DNA from: FEN-1099 sp964511015
GTDB lineage: Bacteria > Lernaellota > Lernaellaia > Lernaellales > Lernaellaceae
DNA: 41,746 bases
Assembly: GCA_964511015.1 (NCBI GenBank)
Contig: CAZEDX010000037.1
Location: 1 to 41,746, forward strand
Direction: 5' to 3'
Shown here: in pieces, positions 1 to 6,559 of the stretch
Position numbering within the stretch: position 1 is the first letter of the stretch
Layout of the letters: every line of letters begins with the position of its first letter
The notes under the pieces: model-generated
What the model saw: only the letters and a program-made list of their open reading frames with translations
Database searches by the model: none
Told to the model about the DNA's origin: nothing
Position numbers and translations under genes: made by a program

Positions 1-1164
1 GAAGCTCTCGCGCCCGAGACGGATCACGCGGTCGCCCAGGTCGACATACACCGCGCCCTGCACATCATTCACCTGCGTGACCAACCCTTCGAGAATCTGG
101 TTGCGGCCGCGGGCGCGGTTGCGCTCGGCGAGCTGCGCGCGCAACGCATCCCATTCGGCCGGCGACGCTGGCGGCGGCAGCGCCAGAATGCCCTGGCGTT
201 TGGCGTGCTGGCGCAGGCCCAGGTCGACCGCCTCTCGCGCAGCGCGCTGCAGCTTCAAGTCGCAGGTCGTGCGCACGCGCAGGCCGCGTTTGAGCACGGT
301 GTCGGCGCCGTAGACCTTCATCAGATAGCGGCGCACGTACTCGACGAAGTCGGGCGCCCATTGCAGGTTCAGTTCGCGGTGCGCGACCACGCCCAGCGGC
401 GCGGCGTCGGCCTGGTCGTATTCTTCCTGCGTCAACCGGCCGTCTTCAAGCATGCGGGCCAGCACGTAGTGCCGCCGCTCGAGCGCGCGCTCGGCGTTCT
501 TGCGCGGATCGTAACGCGACGGCGCCTGCAGCAGCCCGGCCAGCAGCGCCGCTTGCGCGACGTTGAGCTTCGCCGCGTCCACCCCGAAGAACTCGCGCGC
601 CGCCGCCTGCACGCCGTACGCGCCTTCGCCGAAGTACACCTGGTTGAGGTAGATGTACAGAATCTGCGGCTTGCTCAGGCGCTTCTCGATGCGCTGGGCC
701 AGAATCGCCTCGCGCAGCTTGCGCGTGAAGGTCTTCTCCGGCGTGAGCAGCAAGCTCTTGACAACCTGCTGCGTGATGGTCGATCCGCCCTGTTTCAGTT
801 CGCCCGAGGTCAGGTTGGCCCACGCCGCGCGCATCATGCCGCGGTAGTCGAGCCCCTGGTGCTCGAAGAACGAGCGGTCCTCGGCCGAAAGGAACGCGCG
901 AATGACCGGCTCGGGCAGATCCTCCACCCGCACCAGGTAGCGCCGCTGGTTCTCGTACATAAATTCGCCCAGCAGCGTACCGTGGCGGTCGTATACCTCA
1001 GTGACCAGATTGGGCTGGTAGTCGTCGAGCGTGTCCATGTCCGGCAGTCCGGCGGCCAGTACGCGATAGACCGCGAACGCCGCGATCGCGCCGACCACCA
1101 GACCGGCGCCGCAAACGATGCCAAATATCTTCAACCAGAACGCCGCCCCGCGGCCCACTTTCAC
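1..1164 (-). CDS. Penicillin-binding protein 1A (partial, N-terminal part)
   Basis: Class A penicillin-binding protein: a periplasmic glycosyltransferase that polymerises lipid II, normally followed by a transpeptidase domain. The chosen GTG at 1164 gives a short basic N-terminus and one membrane anchor (FWLKIFGIVCGAGLVVGAI). The GT51 domain follows, with EDRSFFEHQG (catalytic Glu), GGSTITQQ, REAILAQRIEK and ILYIYLNQVYFGEGAYG all in order. The linker start is also visible (RRYLMKVYGADTVLKRGLRV, LKLQRAA). The gene runs off the window edge at base 1, so the transpeptidase SxxK motif is not visible. No strong ribosome binding site lies before the GTG, and a second GTG at 1158 is equally possible. 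The family call is firm; 1A versus another class A type is less so. Confidence 0.93.
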   Translation of the reverse strand, partial: MKVGRGAAFWLKIFGIVCGAGLVVGAIAAFAVYRVLAAGLPDMDTLDDYQPNLVTEVYDRHGTLLGEFMYENQRRYLVRVEDLPEPVIRAFLSAEDRSFFEHQGLDYRGMMRAAWANLTSGELKQGGSTITQQVVKSLLLTPEKTFTRKLREAILAQRIEKRLSKPQILYIYLNQVYFGEGAYGVQAAAREFFGVDAAKLNVAQAALLAGLLQAPSRYDPRKNAERALERRHYVLARMLEDGRLTQEEYDQADAAPLGVVAHRELNLQWAPDFVEYVRRYLMKVYGADTVLKRGLRVRTTCDLKLQRAAREAVDLGLRQHAKRQGILALPPPASPAEWDALRAQLAERNRARGRNQILEGLVTQVNDVQGAVYVDLGDRVIRLGRESF

Positions 1165-1436
1165 GCGGCGATACGGCGGAATATTTGCGCGGCGACCTTG
1201 CAAATCTGCCCCGGCATATACACGTTAATTCCGGCCCGAGAGTAGCAAGGAGGGTTCGCATGCACAAGCTGGAATGCGCCGCGTTTCAGATTTCCACGGC
1301 ATGTGATGAAAAACGAACGATCGGCGGCGCATTTCGCGAGCACATTGCGAAAGCTAACTTATCGTCATTGCTCGATTAGTTCTTCTTGGCATGCGCGTTG
1401 CTTCTTATCTCCGGCATCGAGCGGTTGATCTTTGGC

Positions 1437-1655
1437 AGAGCGAGGGGCGATCACGGACGACAAGGCCGGCAGGTCCACGGACCGAACCGGGAAGCCCCGA
1501 GTCACCAACAAAGTAAGACCCTACCCCGACAAGGGGTTGTGCCAGCGGGAACCTGGTTCACGGGTTCCCAAATACCCTCCATGGTGACCCTATCACCACC
1601 CATCTAGAGACGGTGGGCCCATCCCCAGGGCCCGCCGTCCCGTCGTTTAAACCGG
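1437..1655 (+). ncRNA. Putative structured RNA (hairpin cluster with terminator-like end)
   Basis: Five local inverted repeats with perfect or near-perfect stems occur within about 170 bases: 1473-1484 (GGTCC/GGACC), 1525-1537 (CCCC/GGGG), 1548-1570 (GGGAACC/GGTTCCC), 1584-1598 (GGTGA/TCACC) and 1612-1638 (CGG-GGGCCC paired with GGGCCC-CCG). The last is followed by CGTCGTTT, like a weak intrinsic terminator. Two further pairings compete with it: 1596-1600 with 1613-1617 (CCACC/GGTGG), and an outer closing stem between about 1459-1471 and 1635-1647. Strand is a guess from the T-run after the final stem. I do not recognise 6S, tmRNA, RNase P, SRP or a known riboswitch core. It could also be an untranslated leader or an intergenic repeat. 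Confidence 0.4.
1612..1650 (+). terminator. Possible intrinsic terminator
   Basis: A strong GC stem (CGG then GGGCCC, loop ATCCCCA, GGGCCC then CCG) occupies 1612-1638 and is followed by a short T-rich tail (CGTCGTTTAAA). The T-run is only three bases, so termination may be weak. It sits at the end of the hairpin cluster. Confidence 0.35.
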
Positions 1656-1808
1656 AAAAGTTTTCACACCTGCCGGAAGAATAGTAATTGTCGCCAATGA
1701 GCCCTGGAAAGGAGGGGTTTGGCGGATACCCTCAAGACAGTTCGCGACGCTTCTTTCGCCCGGCTCACAACGTCGGCTCGCACAGGGCAGGTGACATCAT
1801 TCGTCGGT

Positions 1809-2234
1809 TCAACCGTTCAAGCGTCGGCGTACTTCCGCCACAAAAGCATCGAAGTTTCCCTCGGTCACGGTTTCAGCGGGGATGACCAATCCCCGCAGCG
1901 TGCCATAGAACACCATCGTTCGCCGTTCAACCACCGCGACTTCCTTGACCATCGACCATTTCACAAGCAGCTCGAAATGCTGTTGCCGTTCGAGGAGTCC
2001 TTGCTCGGTGATTTCCAGTTCATGGGTGCCCAATTCGTCACGCTCCAGCCCCCACAGCATGTCGCGCGCGGCGAATTTTTTCGCGGCCCACTTGAACAGG
2101 ACCAGGTCGGCGACGGCGACGCCACCCAACAACAGCCACGGCCAATGGACACCCTGCAACAACGACAGCACGCCGGCCAGCACGGCAGCGAGCGAATAGG
2201 CGATGACGACGCGCGTGTTGTTGCTCCAACTCAT
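1809..2234 (-). CDS. YcxB-like membrane protein, N-terminus shifted out of frame
   Basis: The 141-residue ORF begins at ATG 2234. It has two membrane segments near the start (VVIAYSLAAVLAGVLSLL and WPWLLLGGVAVADLVLF), then a soluble C-terminal half with the pattern of the YcxB C-terminal domain (ELEITEQGLLER, W-MVKEV, VFYGTLRGLVIPAE). Members of this family usually start with a stretch like MKLKYQL followed by AFN and a first helix. MKLKYQL is encoded just upstream (start about 2303) but in another frame, while the ORF's own frame reads IAFNRFLLAHRHPPG directly before the ATG and meets a TGA further up. The real N-terminus has therefore probably been disrupted by a small indel. Function of the family is unknown. 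Confidence 0.7.
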   Translation of the reverse strand: MSWSNNTRVVIAYSLAAVLAGVLSLLQGVHWPWLLLGGVAVADLVLFKWAAKKFAARDMLWGLERDELGTHELEITEQGLLERQQHFELLVKWSMVKEVAVVERRTMVFYGTLRGLVIPAETVTEGNFDAFVAEVRRRLNG

Positions 2235-2330
2235 CCCCGGCGGATGCCGATGGGCCAGGAGAAAGCGATTGAAGGCGATCGCGAAGTTGGTATTTCAGCT
2301 TCATGGGCAGATTTCCCAATGGTCCAACCT
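2235..2330 (-). pseudogene. Out-of-frame 5' end of the YcxB-like gene
   Basis: On the minus strand an ATG at about 2303 encodes MKLKYQLR, the usual opening of YcxB-family proteins. The frame that continues into the 1809-2234 ORF reads IAFNRFLLAHRHPPG here without its own ATG. Joining the two needs a shift at about 2278-2285. This is either a recent mutation or an assembly error. The rest of the gap up to 2470 shows no gene. Confidence 0.55.
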
Positions 2331-2470
2331 TGCCAATCGATAAGTTATCACGCTTCTAACAAACGGGTAAAAAGAGTCTGCCCGCCTTCCACCACGAGCG
2401 GCCTCGTTGACCCTAACGTAGCTTCTTTCGACGCTTCCATTCGCACGTTTGCATTGAGTAAGGACAAGTA

Positions 2471-3007
2471 CTAGCGAAAACGATTCGCATGGAGGTACGT
2501 CGTCAACGCATTGTCCGACGGGGCCATCCTCGCGATTGTTTCGAGAAAGCTTTGCAGATCACGCAAATAGAGAGGAACCCAGATCGACCGTCCTCCCCCA
2601 ATTGCGTGGACGCACAAATGTGGGGCAAAAGGCGTCAAACGTGATCTGGTGATCTTCTCTATTTGATCCCACGACATTCTTCGTTGACCGCCCCACAACA
2701 GGCTTTCGCCGGTGATTCCGCCAGGGTCAAGAAAAACCCTTGGCTTCCTCACAAAAAGAAACGAAACCACGGCGGCAATCGCCACAATGGACAGCAACAC
2801 CAGAAGCGCCGCATGTAGCAACGAACTCGGTCGGAGGTCCGAATCGTGCAACACTAGACGGAAAAAGAAGCCCAATGCGCCAAGCACAAGGGACAATCCG
2901 AGGTACGCCGACACCGTACCAAAAAAAAGCGGCATGAACCGAGCGCGAAAAGCAATAACCTCGCCTGTGCCCAGCGGTTGTAAACTCGGACTAGATGTCG
3001 CTTTCAT
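2471..3007 (-). CDS. Membrane protein with PH-like soluble domain, unknown function
   Basis: The 178-residue protein has two hydrophobic helices in its first half (FFGTVSAYLGLSLVLGALGFFF and LHAALLVLLSIVAIAAVVSFLFV). The C-terminal half is soluble, with a beta-rich pattern (PRVFLDPGGITGESLLWGG, MSWDQIEKITRSR) that recalls bacterial PH-like domains of small membrane proteins, in which a strand is followed by W-x-x-I-x-x-I. That likeness is inference only. Its ATG overlaps the stop of the upstream gene (ATGA at 3004-3007), so the two are translationally coupled. The ORF downstream at 1809 is also a two-helix membrane protein, which suggests a small operon of envelope proteins. Confidence 0.6.
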   Translation of the reverse strand: MKATSSPSLQPLGTGEVIAFRARFMPLFFGTVSAYLGLSLVLGALGFFFRLVLHDSDLRPSSLLHAALLVLLSIVAIAAVVSFLFVRKPRVFLDPGGITGESLLWGGQRRMSWDQIEKITRSRLTPFAPHLCVHAIGGGRSIWVPLYLRDLQSFLETIARMAPSDNALTTYLHANRFR

Positions 3008-3381
3008 AAGCCTGGCCCCGGAAAGAAAATAATGTCACCGCACCCGGAGTTGACGCCGGGTTCGGGTTCTGCGGCGTCAGGATTGGGATTCATTTGCTGG
3101 CATGTGTTGCCCAGCACAACCATACAAACACAGGCGACAGCGATTGCGCCCATTACCCACCACGAAAAATCCAGCATTGTTCCTGTACCCTGCAACAATT
3201 GGCCTAATTCGTCCATCCCCTTTGCAATGTCCCCGGGATCGACAACGCCCCAATCGAAATCGTCAAAAAGAAAATCTCCCTGTTGGATCGGTTGTGTCGT
3301 GTCTACTAGATTGTTACCGTTGAGCTGAATCGAAATCGCCGGTGTAGAGCGTGCCGTCGCCCGGGTTTTTGAGATAGACAT
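3004..3381 (-). CDS. Small membrane protein of unknown function (start uncertain)
   Basis: The 125-residue ORF has a single membrane helix near the middle (WWVMGAIAVACVCMVVLGN), a region before it rich in D and G (GDFLFDDFDWGVVDPGDIAKG) and a Pro/Gly-rich tail (PNPDAAEPEPGVNSGCG). The first 25 or so codons (MSISKTRATARSTPA) overlap the neighbouring 3314-3508 ORF in another frame and have no ribosome binding site. The true beginning is therefore probably the upstream ORF joined by a frameshift, or a later start. The stop overlaps the start of the 2471-3007 gene. No family is recognised. Confidence 0.45.
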   Translation of the reverse strand: MSISKTRATARSTPAISIQLNGNNLVDTTQPIQQGDFLFDDFDWGVVDPGDIAKGMDELGQLLQGTGTMLDFSWWVMGAIAVACVCMVVLGNTCQQMNPNPDAAEPEPGVNSGCGDIIFFPGPGL

Positions 3382-3508
3382 ATGTGTCTTCGGTCAGCGG
3401 CGCGGTGACCGCCGCCACTGCCTTGCGTAAGGTTTTCCAGGGATTCAACTCACTGCCATCGCCAGTTACATCGTCGCCACTTTTGGAATCGAGCCAGTAA
3501 GACGCCAT
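3314..3508 (-). pseudogene. Start of a beta-helix-like secreted protein, truncated after 64 codons
   Basis: An ideal ribosome binding site (AAGGAG, seven bases before ATG 3508) introduces a 64-residue reading frame. The sequence YWLDSKSGDDVTGDGSELN followed by PWKTLRKAV is the classic opening of right-handed beta-helix proteins (pectate-lyase-like or DUF1565-like), which normally run on for hundreds of residues. Here the frame stops at 3314, after LYTGDFDSAQR. The overlapping ORF 3004-3381 continues in a second frame with unrelated content. I read this as a deletion or frameshift that joined the first 60 codons of a beta-helix gene to something else. A genuine very short protein is possible but unlikely. 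Confidence 0.5.
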
Positions 3509-3886
3509 TGAATTACTCCTTGTTCCATGTTGTGAGCCGAAGCTCGTTCATTCCATATGAGAAAATATCACTCCCCCCCTGGGGGCTGTCAAGAACTTTG
3601 TATGTATCCGTTTGTATCCGCTTACCGGCATACGCCAGCAGGTATGCCCGCGATGTCGCGAGTCGCCTGTTCGGGTTTGCCGATCCCAGTCCACCGCACG
3701 ACGGGCGAGCCTTGTGTCGCCGCCAACGCGAACCGGCGCCCCTTCAGCAGATCCTTCGGCGGAGCCTCAGGACGACATGCGCCCACCGCCAGGCCTTGAT
3801 TCCCCCTCTGCAACACGGAGGGGGTTGGGGGAGGTCCATCGTAAACAAGGCTCGGTTGCTCTTCGTGCGCGTCCCGACCTGTCCCC
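3509..3886. other. 378-bp gap with dispersed-repeat sequence
   Basis: There is no credible gene. 3749-3780 is a copy of a repeat found again at 24927-24958. 3796-3834 contains a C-rich block, then a G-rich block that can fold back on it. The part next to 3508 holds the AAGGAG site and presumably the promoter of the truncated beta-helix ORF. Confidence 0.6.
3749..3780 (-). repeat. Dispersed intergenic repeat, copy 1
   Basis: These 32 bases match 24927-24958 at most positions (shared cores AGATCCTTCG, AGCCTC and GGACGACA). Read on the minus strand it is of the type GTCCTGAGGC...CGAAGGATCT, which I remember from intergenic DNA of many unrelated environmental genomes. Both copies lie outside genes. 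Confidence 0.55.
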
Positions 3887-5428
3887 CTACTCCACCGTCA
3901 CCCGCAGATACTGCACGCGGCCGGACAGCGTCAGCGGCACGTCGCCGGCGGCGGCGTCGCCCTGATCGGCGGTCGCGCCTTCCTGGTCGTACAGCGTCCA
4001 TTGCCCGGTGGCGCCCGGCGGCAGCGGCACCTGCACCGCCGATTCCTCGTCGAGCTTCGGCGCGGCGTGCCACAGCGCGATGGTCCAGACGTTCTGGTCG
4101 TCGGCGAAGGCCAGCGCGTAGTCGCCGCTGGCCGCATCCCAACCGAGCGCGGCGCCCAGATCGCCGGCATAGCGCGAGTTGCCGACCGTCTGATGCGCGC
4201 CGAGCAGCGCCAGGAACGACGGCTTGGCCACCGGATCGCCGAGTTCGGGGTTGGTGTACAGCCCGAACCAGTCTTCGGTCGGGAACGAAAACTTGCCCGC
4301 TTCGTTTTCGTCGAAGAAGGTGTACCAGAAGTAGCCGGCCGCGTCGGCGGCGCGCGCCAGCAGCAGGCCGCGCGCGAAGTAGGCGCCTTGCCGGTCTTTG
4401 CCGATCAGCAGATCGGGCCAGCCCATTTCGGTCAGGTAGATCGGCTTGTCGCCGCAACCGATTTCGGTCATCAGCCCGCGCGCCTCGGCAATGCTGCCGC
4501 GCAGGTCGTAGTAGTGGTAGATGCCCCAGTCGATCGACACTTCCGGCCCCGGCTGCTGCAGGAAGGTGTAGGGGTGAATCGCCACTGCATCCAGGTAGTC
4601 GCAGATGTCCGGATGTGCCTCGCCGACGCGCGCGATGAAGTTCCAGATGCCGCGCGGGTCGAGCAGGTTCGGGTCGAACGCCGACAGCCCGCCGAGCATG
4701 ACGACCGCTTCGTCGTCGGCGGTGTGGATCGCGGTGAACGCCGCCTTGAGCAGCAGGCCGTAGTGTTCGGGATTGGGGTCGGTCCAGAACGCCGAGGAGT
4801 TCTCTTCGTTCCAGATCTCGTACAGGTCGATCTGGTCGGCGTAACGCGCGGCCACCGTGCCGGTGAAGTCGGCCCAGTCGGCGGGCTGGATCTCGTTCGG
4901 CCCGCCCGGCGCGGCCCAGTCGACGGCGCGGGTCAACATCGCCAGCGGCGACAGCCCGGCGTCGGTCAACAGATCGACCATCACGTCGTAGCCGGCGAAA
5001 TCGAACTCGTCGTTGGCCGGTTCGATCTTGTTCCAGTAGAAGCCGCGGCGCGAAGCGGTCACGCCGGCGATGACGCTTTGCTGAATCTCAAACTCGCGCG
5101 CCTCGTCGTATTCCGCGCCGGTGCTCATGTGGCTGGCGATGGCCGACATTTCGTCGATCGTGATGCCGGCGGGCGCCATGCCGTCGTACGGGCTGGGCGT
5201 GTCGTCGTCGGCGGTGTCGTCGTCGAGCGTATCGTCGTCGAGCGTATCGTCGTCCGTGGTGTCGTCGGCGGCGTCGTCGTCGGCCGAGTCGTCGTCGGTG
5301 GTGTCGTCATCGATTGCATCGTCGTCAGCGTGACTGTCGTCATCGTCGTCGTCGCCCGCACAGGCAAAGCCAGCCACCAGCAACGCCAGTGCCGCCAGCA
5401 ACCAAAGTCCGCGTAGCCAAGTACCCAT
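3887..5428 (-). CDS. Secreted lipoprotein glycoside hydrolase (GH39/clan A-like) with Asp-rich linker
   Basis: The 513-residue protein has a signal peptide (LWLLAALALLVAGFAC) with candidate lipid-attachment Cys23. An Asp-rich spacer covers roughly residues 26-77 (DDDT, DDDS and DDDA units), and a TIM-barrel-like catalytic domain follows. ASRRGFYWNKIEP and YEIWNEEN fit the beta-4 motif of clan A glycosidases, with Glu208 as candidate acid/base. PIYLTEMGWPD near residue 334 fits the beta-7 nucleophile (Glu334). A C-terminal beta domain (about 420-513) resembles those after GH39-type barrels. The role is presumably hydrolysis of a beta-linked polysaccharide at the cell surface; the substrate cannot be told. 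The ATG at 5428 is supported by AAGGA upstream. The lipobox (GFAC) is atypical. Confidence 0.82.
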   Translation of the reverse strand: MGTWLRGLWLLAALALLVAGFACAGDDDDDDSHADDDAIDDDTTDDDSADDDAADDTTDDDTLDDDTLDDDTADDDTPSPYDGMAPAGITIDEMSAIASHMSTGAEYDEAREFEIQQSVIAGVTASRRGFYWNKIEPANDEFDFAGYDVMVDLLTDAGLSPLAMLTRAVDWAAPGGPNEIQPADWADFTGTVAARYADQIDLYEIWNEENSSAFWTDPNPEHYGLLLKAAFTAIHTADDEAVVMLGGLSAFDPNLLDPRGIWNFIARVGEAHPDICDYLDAVAIHPYTFLQQPGPEVSIDWGIYHYYDLRGSIAEARGLMTEIGCGDKPIYLTEMGWPDLLIGKDRQGAYFARGLLLARAADAAGYFWYTFFDENEAGKFSFPTEDWFGLYTNPELGDPVAKPSFLALLGAHQTVGNSRYAGDLGAALGWDAASGDYALAFADDQNVWTIALWHAAPKLDEESAVQVPLPPGATGQWTLYDQEGATADQGDAAAGDVPLTLSGRVQYLRVTVE

Positions 5429-5748
5429 GATGTCCTTCTTTCGGCCAAATGCGGCCCGAGGCTAGCACAATGTCCGGCCGCGCTCCAGTTCGTCGTCCGG
5501 TAGTTTTGTAACGATCGGGCCGGAGAGAAATCACTCCTCCCTTAACCTTAGTAAAGTGCATAGTCGCTGTTCGCGTAGTTAGACTTCATCAACAAGCCCA
5601 ACTAGACGAAAGCGTTCGACATAAATATTTTTCGGACCCCAAGCGTTGGCTTTTTTCGCCAATCCTCGTATGTAGTCGGCTTCTGGTTGTCGCTGCCGGA
5701 CGCCGATGCTAGGATCGCCGGGTAACTAGGCACCGGAGCGGCGAACTC
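5429..5748. other. Divergent intergenic region
   Basis: These 320 bases separate the minus-strand glycosidase from the plus-strand PHP phosphatase and must hold both promoters. An A/T-rich patch lies at 5620-5660, and GGAG at 5735-5738 precedes the GTG at 5749. No gene, clear -35/-10 pair or terminator was recognised. Confidence 0.5.
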
Positions 5749-6471
5749 GTGAGCGATTTCATCGACCTGCACACCCATGCGGCGTTCGGTTTCGACGACG
5801 GCGCGAACACGGCGGAAGAGACGCTGGCAATTCTGCGCCTGGCCGCGGAAGCCGGCTTCGGCACGTTGGTTGCCACGCCGCACGTGATGATCGGCGTGTA
5901 CGAGCACGAGCGCGAGGCGCTGGACGAAGCGCTGGCCGAACTGGCGCCAAATCTGGCCGAGCTGCCCGCGCCGGTGCGCCTGGTGCCGGGGGCGGAGTAC
6001 TACCTTGACGAGAACTTCGCCGAGCTGCTGGAAAAGGGGATTCTGTTCCCGCTCGGCGCCGGCAAGTATGTGCTGGTCGAGCTACCGATGCTGCGCATTC
6101 CGCCGCAGACGAAAGACTTCGCGTTCAAGATGCGCATCAAGGGTTTCGTGCCGGTGCTCGCGCATCCGGAGCGCTATGCCGACGTCACCCGCCAGCCCGA
6201 ACGCGCAGCCGAGTTGCGCGACGCCGGCTACCTGCTGCAGCTCAACCTGGGCAGCCTCGCCGGCATGTACGGCCGCGGGACACGCAAGGCGGCCGAATGG
6301 CTGCTGAAGAAAGACCAGATCGACTTCGTCGGGTCCGACGCCCACACGCCCAAGCAGGCCGAGCAGACCTACGGCGAAGGCATGGCGGCGTTGAAGCGCG
6401 CGATCGGCACTGAGCGGCTGCGCAAGCTGCTGGTCGACAACCCGCGCGCCATCCTGGCCCTCGACAAGTGA
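5749..6471 (+). CDS. CpsB/CapC/YwqE-type PHP-domain protein tyrosine phosphatase
   Basis: The 240-residue protein fits the manganese-dependent phosphatases that dephosphorylate tyrosine kinases of capsule and exopolysaccharide export. Metal-binding motifs of the PHP fold are in place: DLHTH (His8, His10), TPH (His45), GAEYYLD (Glu83), AHPERY (His139) and GSDAH (Asp197, His199). Length is usual for the family (about 240-255). The start is GTG 5749 with GGAG ten bases upstream. No kinase, Wza or glycosyltransferase gene is adjacent, so its partner lies elsewhere. Another PHP protein sits at the far end of the window, with different flanking sequence. The family is clear; the exact phospho-substrate is not. 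Confidence 0.88.
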   Translation: MSDFIDLHTHAAFGFDDGANTAEETLAILRLAAEAGFGTLVATPHVMIGVYEHEREALDEALAELAPNLAELPAPVRLVPGAEYYLDENFAELLEKGILFPLGAGKYVLVELPMLRIPPQTKDFAFKMRIKGFVPVLAHPERYADVTRQPERAAELRDAGYLLQLNLGSLAGMYGRGTRKAAEWLLKKDQIDFVGSDAHTPKQAEQTYGEGMAALKRAIGTERLRKLLVDNPRAILALDK

Positions 6472-6510
6472 ACCACGCGGCGCGGATCGCCACTCGACTG
6501 TCCGCTCCGC

Positions 6511-6542
6511 ATTTTTCATTTTTCCATTTTCCTTTTTCATTC
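6511..6542 (-). repeat. A/G-rich heptamer-like short repeat between genes
   Basis: Between the PHP phosphatase and recD2 there is a run which, on the minus strand, repeats GAAAAAT/GAAAATG-like units about four times. A comparable degenerate run (GTGAAGA-like units) lies at 24868-24898. Both are intergenic. Confidence 0.45.
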
Positions 6543-6559
6543 GGCACGCCGGAGGCCCG

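Larger units (their letters stand above)
1165..1808. other. 644-bp gap without a convincing gene
   Basis: Short open frames exist here on both strands, but none has a ribosome binding site, a GC-rich third codon position or a recognisable protein. The first part (1165-1430) shows nothing definite. The second part (about 1437-1650) is packed with short perfect hairpins and is listed separately as a possible structured RNA. Confidence 0.6.

Noticed and set aside
205..1245. Long plus-strand ORF of 346 codons over the PBP1A gene
   Set aside because: It lies antisense to GT51 motifs in the minus strand and is rich in Arg/Val/Gln without any recognisable domain.
1548..1640. 6S RNA, SRP RNA, tmRNA or RNase P as identity of the hairpin cluster
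   Set aside because: I compared remembered core motifs (6S bubble, SRP GGAAG loop, tmRNA T-loop end, RNase P GAGGAAAGTCC) and found none.
4001..5416. 471-codon plus-strand ORF opposite the glycosidase
   Set aside because: Antisense shadow of the minus-strand gene with clear catalytic motifs; its VVVGGVVV repeats are the complement of Asp-rich codons.
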